Shown here in pieces: positions 54,979 through 63,729 of a stretch of DNA of 64,000 bases; within the stretch, counting starts at the first letter, position 1, and each line of letters starts with the position of its first letter. Source of the DNA: Limnobaculum parvum (GTDB lineage: Bacteria; Pseudomonadota; Gammaproteobacteria; Enterobacterales; Enterobacteriaceae); NCBI RefSeq assembly GCF_003096015.2, contig NZ_CP029185.2, positions 464,501 through 528,500 of the forward strand, in the 5' to 3' direction. The notes beneath the pieces were generated by a model that did no database searches, was not told the origin of the DNA, and saw nothing but the letters and a program-made list of their open reading frames with translations. The position numbers and the translations under genes are program-made.

Positions 54979-55506
54979 TTACTTCTTAGCGCGTTCGAAA
55001 GAGGCCATGATTTCAGCTTTAGCGGCGGCAGCGTTATCCCAACCGTCAACTTTCACCCATTTGCCTTTTTCTAAATCTTTATAATGTTCGAAGAAGTGAG
55101 TGATTTGTGCACGTAGCAGCTCAGGCAAGTCGTTAACATCTTTGATGTGATCGTATTCTTTGCTCAGCTTAGTGTGAGGTACGGCAACTAACTTAGCGTC
55201 TTCGCCTGATTCATCAGTCATCTTCAGTACGCCAACTGGACGGCAGCGAATAACAGAACCTGGCAGCAGTGGATAAGGCGTTGGGACTAAAACGTCAACC
55301 GGATCCCCATCCAGAGATAATGTGTGGTTAATGTAACCATAGTTGCATGGATAGAACATGGCGGTTGACATAAAACGGTCAACAAAAATAGCGCCGGTCT
55401 CTTTGTCTACTTCGTATTTGATCGGATCGGCATTGGCAGGAATTTCAATTACAACATAGATATCTTCCGGAAGGTCTTTCCCTGCCGGGACTAAATTAAG
55501 GCTCAT
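54979..55506 (-). CDS. ppa: Inorganic pyrophosphatase Ppa
   Basis: A family I pyrophosphatase that pulls biosynthetic reactions forward by hydrolysing PPi. The product has 175 residues (E. coli 176). The metal-binding segment SLDGDPVDVLVPTPYPL holds the three Asp. YPCNYGYI is also conserved. The start ATG at 55504-55506 follows a GGAAATAGAG ribosome binding site. Confidence 0.98.
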   Translation of the reverse strand: MSLNLVPAGKDLPEDIYVVIEIPANADPIKYEVDKETGAIFVDRFMSTAMFYPCNYGYINHTLSLDGDPVDVLVPTPYPLLPGSVIRCRPVGVLKMTDESGEDAKLVAVPHTKLSKEYDHIKDVNDLPELLRAQITHFFEHYKDLEKGKWVKVDGWDNAAAAKAEIMASFERAKK

Positions 55507-56001
55507 CTCTATTTCCTTTTACTCAAATAAAGTTGGGTTACAGTTGGCGCCTATTATAGCCGACTCTGGAACGGAATCTTCAATTTTTGACGAGATTGCT
55601 TTTAATTAATCATCAATCAGAAAGATTAGTTGAAGCATCGACGGGGGAACGTTTACAAGAATGCAAAAACAGCCAGAAGATATTGACTCTCTGGTCATGA
55701 GAAATGAAGTAACGCTATTAGGAAATCGAGTGGGTGTAGATGATTAAACCTGCAAGCGCAACGCCACCGATGCCGGATAATGCACAGATAGAAATCAACG
55801 CAATAATACTTTTGTGTATGAAGTTATTCATTGCCTAGTCTCAGAAAATTGTAAACCGCACTGATTATAAATGTTTTATAAATGTAAACAATGATAACGC
55901 GTTAATTTTATACACATCGTTAAATAATGATGATTTTGGTAATGTAAATAGATATGAATAATACATTGAATTTATTAAATTCCTTATGCAGTGAAAATGA
56001 A
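55507..56001. other. Spacer between ppa and fbp
   Basis: AT-rich and mostly empty except for the 37-codon frame listed at 55718-55831. The ppa promoter lies in its first 60 bp. No repeat or RNA gene is recognised. Confidence 0.4.
55718..55831 (-). CDS. Possible small membrane protein (37 residues)
   Basis: An ATG at 55829-55831 opens a 37-codon frame ending TAA at 55718-55720. The product begins MNNFIHKSIIALISI, continues ALSGIGGVALAGLIIY and ends THSIS. One clear membrane helix spans about residues 8-32 after a Lys. The ribosome binding site (TAGGCA) is weak and close. The family is not recognised. It resembles in form the many small membrane proteins or type I toxins of enterobacteria. The upstream 150 bp are AT-rich enough for a promoter. 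Confidence 0.4.
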   Translation of the reverse strand: MNNFIHKSIIALISICALSGIGGVALAGLIIYTHSIS

Positions 56002-56025
56002 AACGGGCAGAAATATCTGCCCGTT
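56002..56025 (-). terminator. Rho-independent terminator after fbp
   Basis: AACGGGCAG and CTGCCCGTT form a perfect 9-bp stem around six nt. On the minus strand it is followed by TTCATTTTC. Confidence 0.8.
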
Positions 56026-56056
56026 ATAACTTGCTTTTACTTATAGATGAAAAATA

Positions 56057-57061
56057 TTACTCATCTGGATAGTTATGCATGAAGCGCTCAGCATCTTTAA
56101 CCATGGATTCTGTGCCGATAAACAGTGGCATACGCTGGTGAAGCTCTTGCGGCACAATGTCCAGAATACGTTTGAATCCATCGCTGGCGCGGCCGCCAGC
56201 CTGTTCAGCCAGAAAGGCCATTGGGTTGCATTCGTACAGTAAACGAAGCTTACCTTTCGGGTGTGAAGCGGTGCTTGGGTAGAGATAAATGCCCCCCTTT
56301 AGCAGATTGCGGTGGAAGTCTGCTACCAAAGAACCAATATATCGGGAGGTATAAGGACGACCGGTAGATTCATCCTGCTCCTGACAGAATTTGAGGTATT
56401 TCTTAACCCCTAATGGAAACTTAATATAGTTACCTTCGTTGATGGAATACATATTCCCCTTGCTCGGGAAACGAACCTTTTCATGGGACAGACAGAACAC
56501 CCCAATGGAAGAGTCGTAGGTAAAGGCATGCACACCAACACCCGTAGTGTATACCAGCATGGTTGATGAACCATAAACCACATATCCGGCAGCAACCTGG
56601 CGATTACCTGGCTGTAAGAAGTCAGCTTCAGTGATTGGCTGACCAATTGGCGTAATACGACGGTAGATAGAGAAAATTGTACCGACCGAGACGTTTACAT
56701 CGATATTTGAAGAACCATCCAATGGATCCATTAAAACAACATATTTTGCATGAGTGGCGCGCTCGCCTTCAAAAACAACAATGTCATCTTCTTCTTCTGA
56801 GGCAATACCTGCCACTTCACCACGGGCGATTAAGGCCGCCTTAAGCTTTTCGTTGGCATACAGATCAAGCTTCATCTGAGCTTCACCCTGTACGTTAGAA
56901 ATGCCGTTTGTCCCGAGAATATCAACTAGGCCCGCTTTGTTAATGTCACGGTGAATAATTTTAGCGCCTAGCTTAATTGCTGAAAGCAGTGACGTAAGCT
57001 CACCTGTCGCGTGAGGGAAATCTTGTTGCTTCTCGACGATAAATTCGCCTAACGTTTTCAT
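56057..57061 (-). CDS. fbp: Fructose-1,6-bisphosphatase class I
   Basis: Fbp makes fructose 6-phosphate in gluconeogenesis. The product has 334 residues (E. coli 332). Metal and substrate motifs: SEEEDD, DPLDGSSNIDVNVSVGT, and the 6-phosphate site NEGNYIKF and SRYIGSLVADFHR. The start is the ATG at 57059-57061 with AGGA 7 nt upstream. An in-frame start 18 bp earlier has no support. Confidence 0.97.
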   Translation of the reverse strand: MKTLGEFIVEKQQDFPHATGELTSLLSAIKLGAKIIHRDINKAGLVDILGTNGISNVQGEAQMKLDLYANEKLKAALIARGEVAGIASEEEDDIVVFEGERATHAKYVVLMDPLDGSSNIDVNVSVGTIFSIYRRITPIGQPITEADFLQPGNRQVAAGYVVYGSSTMLVYTTGVGVHAFTYDSSIGVFCLSHEKVRFPSKGNMYSINEGNYIKFPLGVKKYLKFCQEQDESTGRPYTSRYIGSLVADFHRNLLKGGIYLYPSTASHPKGKLRLLYECNPMAFLAEQAGGRASDGFKRILDIVPQELHQRMPLFIGTESMVKDAERFMHNYPDE

Positions 57062-57232
57062 GAACGATTCCTGAGTCAACCAAAGGTATAATGGCGATTG
57101 TATGCCATCCGTGTTATGTGGAAGGAAATTTTAACTAAAGGTTAAAGAAATTGATAGGTTATTCCCCTTCTTATAACCTATCTGAGGCGTTAGAATGAGA
57201 GCTAACTCGATACACCAAAAACTGGAAATATA

Positions 57233-58606
57233 ATGCATATTCATATTCTTGGTATTTGTGGCACTTTCATGGGCGGTATTGCCATGTTGGCCCGTGCCCT
57301 AGGGCATCAAGTCACAGGTTCTGACGCTAACGTTTATCCACCGATGAGTACGCTGTTAGAAAAGCAAGGTATCGACTTGATTCAGGGATATGCTCCATCA
57401 CAGCTTAATCCTCGTCCCGATCTGGTCATTATTGGTAATGCGATGGGGCGTGGTAATCCTTGTGTTGAAACGGTGCTGGAAGAGGGTATCCCCTACATGT
57501 CTGGACCTCAGTGGTTACATGACAATGTACTGCGCGATCGTTGGGTGGTTGCCATAGCGGGGACGCACGGCAAAACGACTACCGCTGGTATGGCGACCTG
57601 GATTCTGGAAAGCTGCGGCTATAAGCCCGGTTTTGTTATTGGTGGTGTGCCGGGAAATTTCGATGTTTCTGCTCGTTTGGGCGACAGTCCGTTTTTTGTG
57701 ATTGAGGCCGATGAGTATGATAGTGCCTTCTTTGATAAGCGTTCTAAATTTGTGCACTACTGCCCTCGTACTCTGGTCCTGAATAACCTTGAGTTCGATC
57801 ATGCGGATATATTTGAAGATTTACGAGCAATCCAAAAACAGTTCCACCATCTGGTGCGTTTAGTTCCGGGACAAGGCAAGATTTTACTGCCAGAAAACGA
57901 TTTGAACTTAAAGCATGTGATTAATATGGGGTGCTGGAGTGAATTAGAAACTACCGGTGAAGGGTACACATGGGCGGCGCATAAGCTCACGGTCGATGCC
58001 AGCCACTATCAGGTGTTATTAAATGGTGAGGTGGTTGGTGAGGTTAACTGGTCGCTGGTAGGTGAGCACAATATGCAAAATGGTCTGATGGCCATCGCTG
58101 CAGCTCGTCATGTTGGCGTTCAACCCCAGGATGCCTGCCGTGCTTTGGATGACTTTATTAACGCCCGTCGTCGTCTGGAGTTACGTGGTGAGGCTAATGG
58201 TGTTACCGTTTATGATGATTTTGCTCATCATCCAACCGCAATTTTAGCAACCCTAACGGCTCTGCGAAGTAAAGTTGGCGGGACAGCGCGTATTCTGGCA
58301 GTGCTGGAACCTCGCTCAAACACTATGAAGATGGGAGTGAGCAAAGATGAACTGGCTCCTGCATTTGGCCGGGCGGATGAGGTATTCTTGCTGCAGCCGG
58401 CAAACCTTCCTTGGCAGGTTACTGATGTAACCGATGCCTGTATTCAGCCTGCTCACTGGTCTGGCGACTTGGACGCGTTGGTAGATATGATTGTTCGCAG
58501 CGCTCAGCCGGGTGACAACATTCTGGTAATGAGTAACGGCGGCTTTGGTGGCATTCACGATAAGCTGTTGGCTGGGTTAAAACAAAAGCAGAAAGATACC
58601 CAGTAA
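57233..58606 (+). CDS. mpl: UDP-MurNAc:L-Ala-gamma-D-Glu-mDAP ligase Mpl
   Basis: Mpl reattaches recycled murein tripeptide to UDP-MurNAc. It is a Mur-ligase of 457 residues, equal to E. coli. The N-terminal Rossmann-like segment HILGICGTFMGGIA, the ATP loop GTHGKTTTAGM and the C-terminal VYDDFAHHPTAI are typical. It is divergent from fbp, as in E. coli. Confidence 0.97.
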   Translation: MHIHILGICGTFMGGIAMLARALGHQVTGSDANVYPPMSTLLEKQGIDLIQGYAPSQLNPRPDLVIIGNAMGRGNPCVETVLEEGIPYMSGPQWLHDNVLRDRWVVAIAGTHGKTTTAGMATWILESCGYKPGFVIGGVPGNFDVSARLGDSPFFVIEADEYDSAFFDKRSKFVHYCPRTLVLNNLEFDHADIFEDLRAIQKQFHHLVRLVPGQGKILLPENDLNLKHVINMGCWSELETTGEGYTWAAHKLTVDASHYQVLLNGEVVGEVNWSLVGEHNMQNGLMAIAAARHVGVQPQDACRALDDFINARRRLELRGEANGVTVYDDFAHHPTAILATLTALRSKVGGTARILAVLEPRSNTMKMGVSKDELAPAFGRADEVFLLQPANLPWQVTDVTDACIQPAHWSGDLDALVDMIVRSAQPGDNILVMSNGGFGGIHDKLLAGLKQKQKDTQ

Positions 58607-58624
58607 CTTGAATTGATAAATAAA

Positions 58625-58654
58625 AAGGCCTTCTCCGGAAGGCCTTAGTTTTTT
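58625..58654. terminator. Terminator between mpl and argR
   Basis: AAGGCCTTC and GAAGGCCTT form a perfect stem with a TCCG tetraloop, followed by AGTTTTTT. It lies between convergent genes. Confidence 0.92.
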
Positions 58655-58662
58655 AAGCAGGA

Positions 58663-59133
58663 TTAGAGCTCCTGCTCAAACAAATCGAGAATTGCTTCGT
58701 AAAGTTGTTCTACGCTAAACCCTCTGGCAGGGGTAGTGAAAATCGTGTCATCTCCGGCGATAGTGCCGAGAATTCCCTCTGATTTACCAATTGAATCGAG
58801 TAATCGAGCCAGAAGCTGTGCTGCGCCGGGGCTGGTGCGGATCACTACCAAGGCATCGTTGTAATCAATATCCAGAATCAGGTTCTTCAGTGGGCTAGTT
58901 GCAGTCGGCACCCCGAGTTCAGTGGGTAGGCAGTACACCATCTCCATTTTAGCGTTACGAATTCGTACTGCGCCAAATTTGGTTAGCATGCGTGAGACTT
59001 TGGACTGATTAATGTTCTCAAAGCCTTCATCCTGTAAAGCCTGAACAATTTCACCCTGAGAGCTGAGTTTTTCTTCTTTTAACAGCGCTTTAAACGCCTT
59101 CACCAAATCATCTTGTTTTGTTGGGCTTCGCAT
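58663..59133 (-). CDS. argR: Arginine repressor ArgR
   Basis: ArgR hexamers bind ARG boxes with L-arginine and repress arginine biosynthesis. They also act in cer/dif-type recombination in E. coli. The wHTH (INQSKVSRMLTKFGAVRIRNA) and the C-terminal arginine-binding GTIAGDDTIF are intact. The ATG at 59131-59133 gives 156 residues as in E. coli. The longer frame to 59196 is unlike the family. Autoregulation is supported by the paired operators just upstream. Confidence 0.97.
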   Translation of the reverse strand: MRSPTKQDDLVKAFKALLKEEKLSSQGEIVQALQDEGFENINQSKVSRMLTKFGAVRIRNAKMEMVYCLPTELGVPTATSPLKNLILDIDYNDALVVIRTSPGAAQLLARLLDSIGKSEGILGTIAGDDTIFTTPARGFSVEQLYEAILDLFEQEL

Positions 59134-59148
59134 CGTGCACCGTCGATA

Positions 59149-59187
59149 GTTGGATAACAATACTAGTATTATGAATAAAAATGACCG
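59149..59187 (-). promoter_or_regulatory. Tandem ARG boxes upstream of argR
   Basis: Two imperfect 18-bp ARG boxes sit 3 bp apart, the standard spacing. Box 2 has the perfect half-site TGAAT at 59172-59176. Box 1 has TGGAT at 59151-59155, exactly 21 bp away, and ATACT at its other half. Both are 16-54 bp before the argR start, so autorepression is likely. Confidence 0.65.
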
Positions 59188-59421
59188 AGTACTCAAAAGT
59201 CTTTACTCATTGCTGTGATTAAAATGCGTTTAACTCCTGATTCTCGCGACCAAAATGTTTTTAATTCCCTATTTATGTGACCATAATGTTTTTAATTAAT
59301 TATTCTTTGCAGCATATCTCAATCTTAAATCTAAGGATTGGTGATTATGCTCACGATCCTCTAAGCTTGATGTTGCATTTTAGTTACACATCAAAATAAG
59401 CAAAAATAAAAGGAGTAATGA

Positions 59422-60360
59422 ATGAAAATTACAGTTCTTGGCGCAGCCGGTGGAATTGGTCAGGCTTTAGCCCTGTTACTGAAAACGCAGCTTCCTGCGA
59501 ATTCTGAGTTATCTCTCTATGATATCGCGCCGGTTACTCCGGGGGTTGCTGTTGATTTAAGTCATATTCCGACAGCAGTTAAAATCACCGGTTTTAGCGG
59601 TGAAGATGCTAAACCAGCTCTGCAAGGTGCAGATATTGTTTTAATTTCTGCAGGTGTTGCACGTAAACCCGGCATGGATCGCTCCGATTTATTTAATATT
59701 AATGCGGGTATTGTACGTAATCTGGTAGAACAGGTAGCTCAGGTATGTCCAAAAGCGTGTATTGGTATCATCACTAACCCAGTTAATACCACTGTTGCTA
59801 TTGCCGCAGAAGTATTAAAGAAAGCTGGCGTTTATGACAAAAATAAACTGTTTGGTATCACCACGCTGGACATTATCCGTTCTAATACTTTTGTTGCAGA
59901 TCTGAAAGGTAAGTTACCTACTGACGTAGAAGTTGCCGTTATTGGCGGTCATTCAGGCGTAACCATTTTGCCTCTGTTATCACAAATTCCTGGCATAAGC
60001 TTTACCGATGCTGAAATCGAGTCACTCACTAAACGTATTCAAAACGCAGGTACCGAAGTGGTCGAAGCTAAAGCTGGTGGCGGATCGGCAACCCTATCAA
60101 TGGGGCAAGCGGCAGCGCGTTTTGCGTTGTCCCTGCTGCGCGGATTACACGGGGAACAAGGCGTCGTTGAGTGTGCTTATGTTGAGGGTGATGGTAAGTA
60201 TGCCCGCTTCTTCGCCCAGCAGTTAGTATTAGGTAAGAATGGTATTGAGAGCAGAAAAGCGATCGGCACATTAAGCGCGTTTGAACAACAAGCGCTGGAT
60301 TCAATGCTGGACGTATTGCACAAAGATATTGAACTGGGTGAAAAATTCATTCAGGGATAA
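59422..60360 (+). CDS. mdh: Malate dehydrogenase
   Basis: Mdh interconverts malate and oxaloacetate with NAD in the TCA cycle. The length, 312, equals E. coli. The NAD loop GAAGGIGQALALLL, the mobile-loop Arg segment ARKPGMDRSDL and the catalytic His in IGGHSGVTI are intact. AGGAG lies 6 nt before the ATG at 59422. An overlapping ATG at 59418 is out of frame. It is divergent from argR, as in E. coli. Confidence 0.98.
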   Translation: MKITVLGAAGGIGQALALLLKTQLPANSELSLYDIAPVTPGVAVDLSHIPTAVKITGFSGEDAKPALQGADIVLISAGVARKPGMDRSDLFNINAGIVRNLVEQVAQVCPKACIGIITNPVNTTVAIAAEVLKKAGVYDKNKLFGITTLDIIRSNTFVADLKGKLPTDVEVAVIGGHSGVTILPLLSQIPGISFTDAEIESLTKRIQNAGTEVVEAKAGGGSATLSMGQAAARFALSLLRGLHGEQGVVECAYVEGDGKYARFFAQQLVLGKNGIESRKAIGTLSAFEQQALDSMLDVLHKDIELGEKFIQG

Positions 60361-60386
60361 TTTCCTCTTAGAATAAGTGAGATCAG

Positions 60387-60421
60387 ACCGCTATCGAAAG
60401 TATTTCGGTAGCGGTTTTTTT
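60387..60421 (+). terminator. Rho-independent terminator after mdh
   Basis: ACCGCTA...TAGCGGT with an inner CGAAA...TTTCG stem, followed by seven Ts. Confidence 0.92.
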
Positions 60422-60445
60422 CACTTAATGTCATGTCTACGGCTA

Positions 60446-60703
60446 TCAGGTAGGTTCTTTTTCATCAGAATGCAATCGATTGTTTTTTATCTTTAAGTAT
60501 CTGCTGGGCCAAATTTCAGAAGGGTGTTTTTCTAATGCTTCTGCAATAATCCTTTCTCCCTTGGGCCACGGACGGACGAGCGCATTGGCTAAAGTAGATG
60601 AACTTAAACCGGATTGGCGTGATAAAGCTGCTAATGTGGTACCTCGTTTGCGTAAGGCGGCAATGATATCTGCAGAATGCCAATCTTCTTTCCTTGAAAT
60701 CAT
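60446..60703 (-). CDS. sfsB: SfsB/Nlp, Ner-like DNA-binding protein
   Basis: 85 residues. It matches E. coli SfsB (Nlp) in DWHSADIIAALRKRGTTLAAL and SSSTLANALVRPWPKGERIIAEAL, a helix-turn-helix related to the Ner repressor of phage Mu. In E. coli it affects maltose genes when overproduced. The usual site is beside ispB. Here 1.4 kb with two Mu-type genes separates them. The start ATG at 60701-60703 follows AAAGGAAACATTGA. Confidence 0.92.
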   Translation of the reverse strand: MISRKEDWHSADIIAALRKRGTTLAALSRQSGLSSSTLANALVRPWPKGERIIAEALEKHPSEIWPSRYLKIKNNRLHSDEKEPT

Positions 60704-61313
60704 TCAATGTTTCCTTTTAAAGTCAGTATAAACTTGTCGTTTATAAGGGATAGATAACACAATATTCATTGAGTATATTGATTTTTGGTAAAATTTATAT
60801 CAACAAATTTCTCAATATAATTCAAATGATTTATTTTTATTGAATAGAATGGATTTTATTATGGTTGGCGGTTTATATGATTTAGTGGTTTGTTTTATAA
60901 CAAAATTAAACCGAATTATTTTTTCATTTTCTTAACTTGTTTATTAAAAATAATTTATTGAATCAATTAAATTGTTTTTAAATAACATTCACACGCTGTT
61001 TATGTGAACAAATATCAGAAAACCGTTATTTTGTGCGTATATATTTTATTTTATCAATAAGTTATTTAAATCAATACAACGCATGAGATGCACTATTACA
61101 ACGCTTTTTCCCTGTATTAAAATACAGGGCGTCTATATTAAATAAACTATTCTTTTATTTAACCAACTAACATAAACTACTTACTTGTTTATATACTCTG
61201 ATTGAGATTTATCAGAGATATGGATTTGTTTACTTCTTTATTGTTTGTTTTTTTCAGGAGAGTAAGAAGTAACTGGGACCAGTAGGAATATTGGAATAAA
61301 GGGATGGTGTTTT
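60704..61313. other. 610-bp AT-rich spacer with a 20-bp palindrome
   Basis: Very AT-rich, with no gene visible. It contains the perfect palindrome at 61110-61129 and TCAGGAGAG at 61255-61263. Low GC and long poly-A/T tracts resemble H-NS-bound or transferred DNA. It separates sfsB from the divergent Mu-type genes. Confidence 0.5.
61110..61129. promoter_or_regulatory. Perfect 20-bp palindrome, possible operator
   Basis: CCCTGTATT-AA-AATACAGGG is perfectly symmetric. There is no T-run downstream on either strand, so it is not a usual terminator. It lies 185 bp before a gene for a Mu-repressor-like protein and may be its operator. That link is inference. Confidence 0.45.
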
Positions 61314-61697
61314 ATGAAAAAAGAATGGTTTTCAACAAGTGAGTTAACCGGAATAGCTGGGCTACCCTCAACCATTCAGGGAATTAATCAAAAAGCACGC
61401 CGTGAGCAATGGAAAAGTCGTAAACGCACTGGCGTACAGGGTAAGGCTCTGGAATACCACATAGACAGTATTCCGGATAAAGTCAGGATCGTGCTTCGTA
61501 GTCATGAAGAAGGCGCTAAGTATAGCGCGATGGTTAATGATCCTTTTGCTATTTGGGTAACTGCATATAATCAACTGACGTCAACCGAACGTGAAAGAAT
61601 TATCTCTTTGATCGTTCGTCATGGTATTTCAGGGCTAATGGATAAAGTGAATATGTTTACCGTTGAGCCCGTTGCTGAAGTAGCTGAAGTTTGCTGA
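61314..61697 (+). CDS. Mu-type DNA-binding (repressor/transposase N-domain-like) protein, paralogue 1
   Basis: 127 residues. The N-terminal 65 residues (KKEWFSTSELTGIAGLPST, then KSRKRTGVQGKALEYHIDSIP) form the Mu DNA-binding domain seen in phage Mu repressor c and MuA. The C-terminal part has LTSTERERIISLIVRHGISGLM, similar in form to the Mu repressor tail. No transposase catalytic part is present, so it is likely a regulator. It is tandem with a close paralogue 28 bp downstream. Its target is unknown. Confidence 0.85.
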   Translation: MKKEWFSTSELTGIAGLPSTIQGINQKARREQWKSRKRTGVQGKALEYHIDSIPDKVRIVLRSHEEGAKYSAMVNDPFAIWVTAYNQLTSTERERIISLIVRHGISGLMDKVNMFTVEPVAEVAEVC

Positions 61698-61725
61698 TTT
61701 AGCACTTTTGATATTGGGTGGCGTG

Positions 61726-62100
61726 ATGAAAAAAGAATGGTTTTCGACCAGGGAACTAACAGGCGTTGCTGGATTACCCGGCACCATTCAGGGCATCAAT
61801 CAAAAAGCCCATCGGGAGAAGTGGGAAAGCCGCAAACGCACAGGTGTTCAGGGGAAGGCTTTGGAATATTATATCAATAGTATTCCTGAAAAGGTTCAAA
61901 TTGCACTACAAGCTAAAGAAAATGGGGTGCCGTTTGATGCTATTCCAAATGATTCATTATCCGTCTGGATAAGTGCGTTTCATCAATTAACGGCGACAGA
62001 ACGAGAGAAACTTATCTCTCTGCTTATGAGGCAGGGTATTGCCGGATTAATGGCTAAAGTTAATTGGGGTGAAGGTAGTGATGATGCTTCACAAAGCTGA
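61726..62100 (+). CDS. Mu-type DNA-binding protein, paralogue 2
   Basis: 124 residues from the ATG at 61726. An in-frame start 18 bp earlier is less likely, because the product then begins MKKEWFST like paralogue 1. About 80 percent of the first 60 residues agree with paralogue 1 and the C-terminal LTATEREKLISLLMRQGIAGLM is also shared. The two look like a tandem duplication that has diverged mostly in the middle. No frameshift or stop. Confidence 0.85.
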   Translation: MKKEWFSTRELTGVAGLPGTIQGINQKAHREKWESRKRTGVQGKALEYYINSIPEKVQIALQAKENGVPFDAIPNDSLSVWISAFHQLTATEREKLISLLMRQGIAGLMAKVNWGEGSDDASQS

Positions 62101-62155
62101 TATGACCGATAGGTCAAATCAGCTTTGTGAATAGTCGTGATAATCAAATATTGAA

Positions 62156-63127
62156 TCAGGTATCTCTGTGTACGGACATACGCGCTAGCGATTCTAATGC
62201 TGTTTTGTAAGGTGTATTTGGCAAACAGGATAATGCAGCAATTGCTTTATTTGCTTCTTCTTCCGCACGTTGTTGTGTATAAGTCAGTGAACCGCACTGA
62301 TTCATAGTCTTCAGTACTGAATCCAATAAATGGCGTCCGTTTCCTTGTTCAATCGCTTCACGAATTTGAGCTGCGTTTTCGGCGGGTCCATTACGCATAG
62401 CATGAAGCAATGGTAATGTTGGTTTCCCTTCGTTCAGGTCATCTCCTAGGCTTTTACCCAGTTTTGAACCGTCAGCACTGTAATCCAATAGATCATCGAT
62501 CAACTGGAATGCCGTACCAATATAACGACCATAGTCCTGCAGCGCTTTTTCCTGTTCTGGCGTTGCCCCTGCAAGTATTGCAGAAGCTTGGGCGGCAGCC
62601 TCAAAAAGTCGAGCAGTTTTGCTGTAAATCACCTGCATATAATTTTCTTCAGTAATATCAGGATTGTTACAGTTCATCAATTGCATGACTTCGCCTTCAG
62701 CAATGACGTTGGTTGCTGATGACATCAGTTTTAAAATCTCCAACGAACCAAGGGTGGTCATCATTTGGAAAGAACGGGTGTAGATGAAGTCGCCGACTAA
62801 TACGCTGGCGGCATTACCAAACGCGGCATTGGCCGTGGCTTTTCCTCTGCGGAGATCGGATTCATCAACTACATCATCATGCAGCAACGTTGCGGTATGG
62901 ATGAACTCGATTAATGCCGCTGACGTAATGTGCCCATCCCCCTGGTAGCCTAGGGCCCGAGCAGCGAGGACGGCAATCATAGGACGGATGCGCTTCCCTC
63001 CTCCGCTGATGATGTAATGCCCCAATTGATTGATCAAAACAACATCAGAATCCAACTGGGTAAGTATTGCGGCATTGACTGCAGCCATGTCCTTTTCTGC
63101 TAACTGGGTGATTTTTTCAATATTCAT
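62156..63127 (-). CDS. ispB: Octaprenyl diphosphate synthase IspB
   Basis: IspB makes the C40 side chain of ubiquinone and menaquinone. The two Asp-rich motifs are DDVVD and DDLLD (in LLHDDVVDESDLRRGKA and FQLIDDLLDY). The ATG at 63125-63127 gives 323 residues as in E. coli. The longer frame to 63238 is unsupported. It is divergent from rplU, the conserved arrangement. Confidence 0.97.
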   Translation of the reverse strand: MNIEKITQLAEKDMAAVNAAILTQLDSDVVLINQLGHYIISGGGKRIRPMIAVLAARALGYQGDGHITSAALIEFIHTATLLHDDVVDESDLRRGKATANAAFGNAASVLVGDFIYTRSFQMMTTLGSLEILKLMSSATNVIAEGEVMQLMNCNNPDITEENYMQVIYSKTARLFEAAAQASAILAGATPEQEKALQDYGRYIGTAFQLIDDLLDYSADGSKLGKSLGDDLNEGKPTLPLLHAMRNGPAENAAQIREAIEQGNGRHLLDSVLKTMNQCGSLTYTQQRAEEEANKAIAALSCLPNTPYKTALESLARMSVHRDT

Positions 63128-63398
63128 AGCGTCAATTGTAATATTATGATTTTGATAGTAAGAGCCATCCACTAGCGCAGCAAAATGAACGCAGGGTCGG
63201 GGAGATTGTACTCGAAAAATAGCATAGATGAACGCCATTAAAAGTGCTTAATTATTTTCTTCTGATTCTTCTCTTATTCTGAGCTTGTAAATGGTAAGTT
63301 TTTTGCGTAGAATTCGCGCCCTATTGTGAATATTTTATAGCGCACTCTAATAACACTATATTTAGCTGGAAGTGGGTGTGCGGAAATGCGGAGTTAAT

Positions 63399-63710
63399 AT
63401 GTACGCGGTTTTCCAAAGTGGTGGTAAACAACACCGAGTAAGCGAAGGTCAAATTGTTCGCTTGGAAAAGCTGGACATCGCAACTGGTGAAACTATTGAG
63501 TTTGATCAAGTGATGATGATTGCTAATGGTGATGACGTTAAAATCGGCGTTCCATTTGTAGACGGCAGCAAAATTAAAGCAGAAGTTGTGGCGCATGGTC
63601 GTGGCGATAAAATTAAAATCGTTAAGTTCCGTCGTCGTAAACACTACCGTAAGCAGCAGGGCCACCGTCAGTGGTTTACTGATGTTAAAATCACTGGTAT
63701 CAGCGCTTAA
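63399..63710 (+). CDS. rplU: 50S ribosomal protein L21
   Basis: 103 residues, the same as E. coli (MYAVFQSGGKQHRV...). GGAG lies 6 nt before the ATG at 63399. It binds 23S rRNA with L20. The next gene is rpmA, 19 bp downstream, as in nearly all bacteria. Confidence 0.98.
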   Translation: MYAVFQSGGKQHRVSEGQIVRLEKLDIATGETIEFDQVMMIANGDDVKIGVPFVDGSKIKAEVVAHGRGDKIKIVKFRRRKHYRKQQGHRQWFTDVKITGISA

Positions 63711-63729
63711 GGTTTAGGAGAGCGGATAA

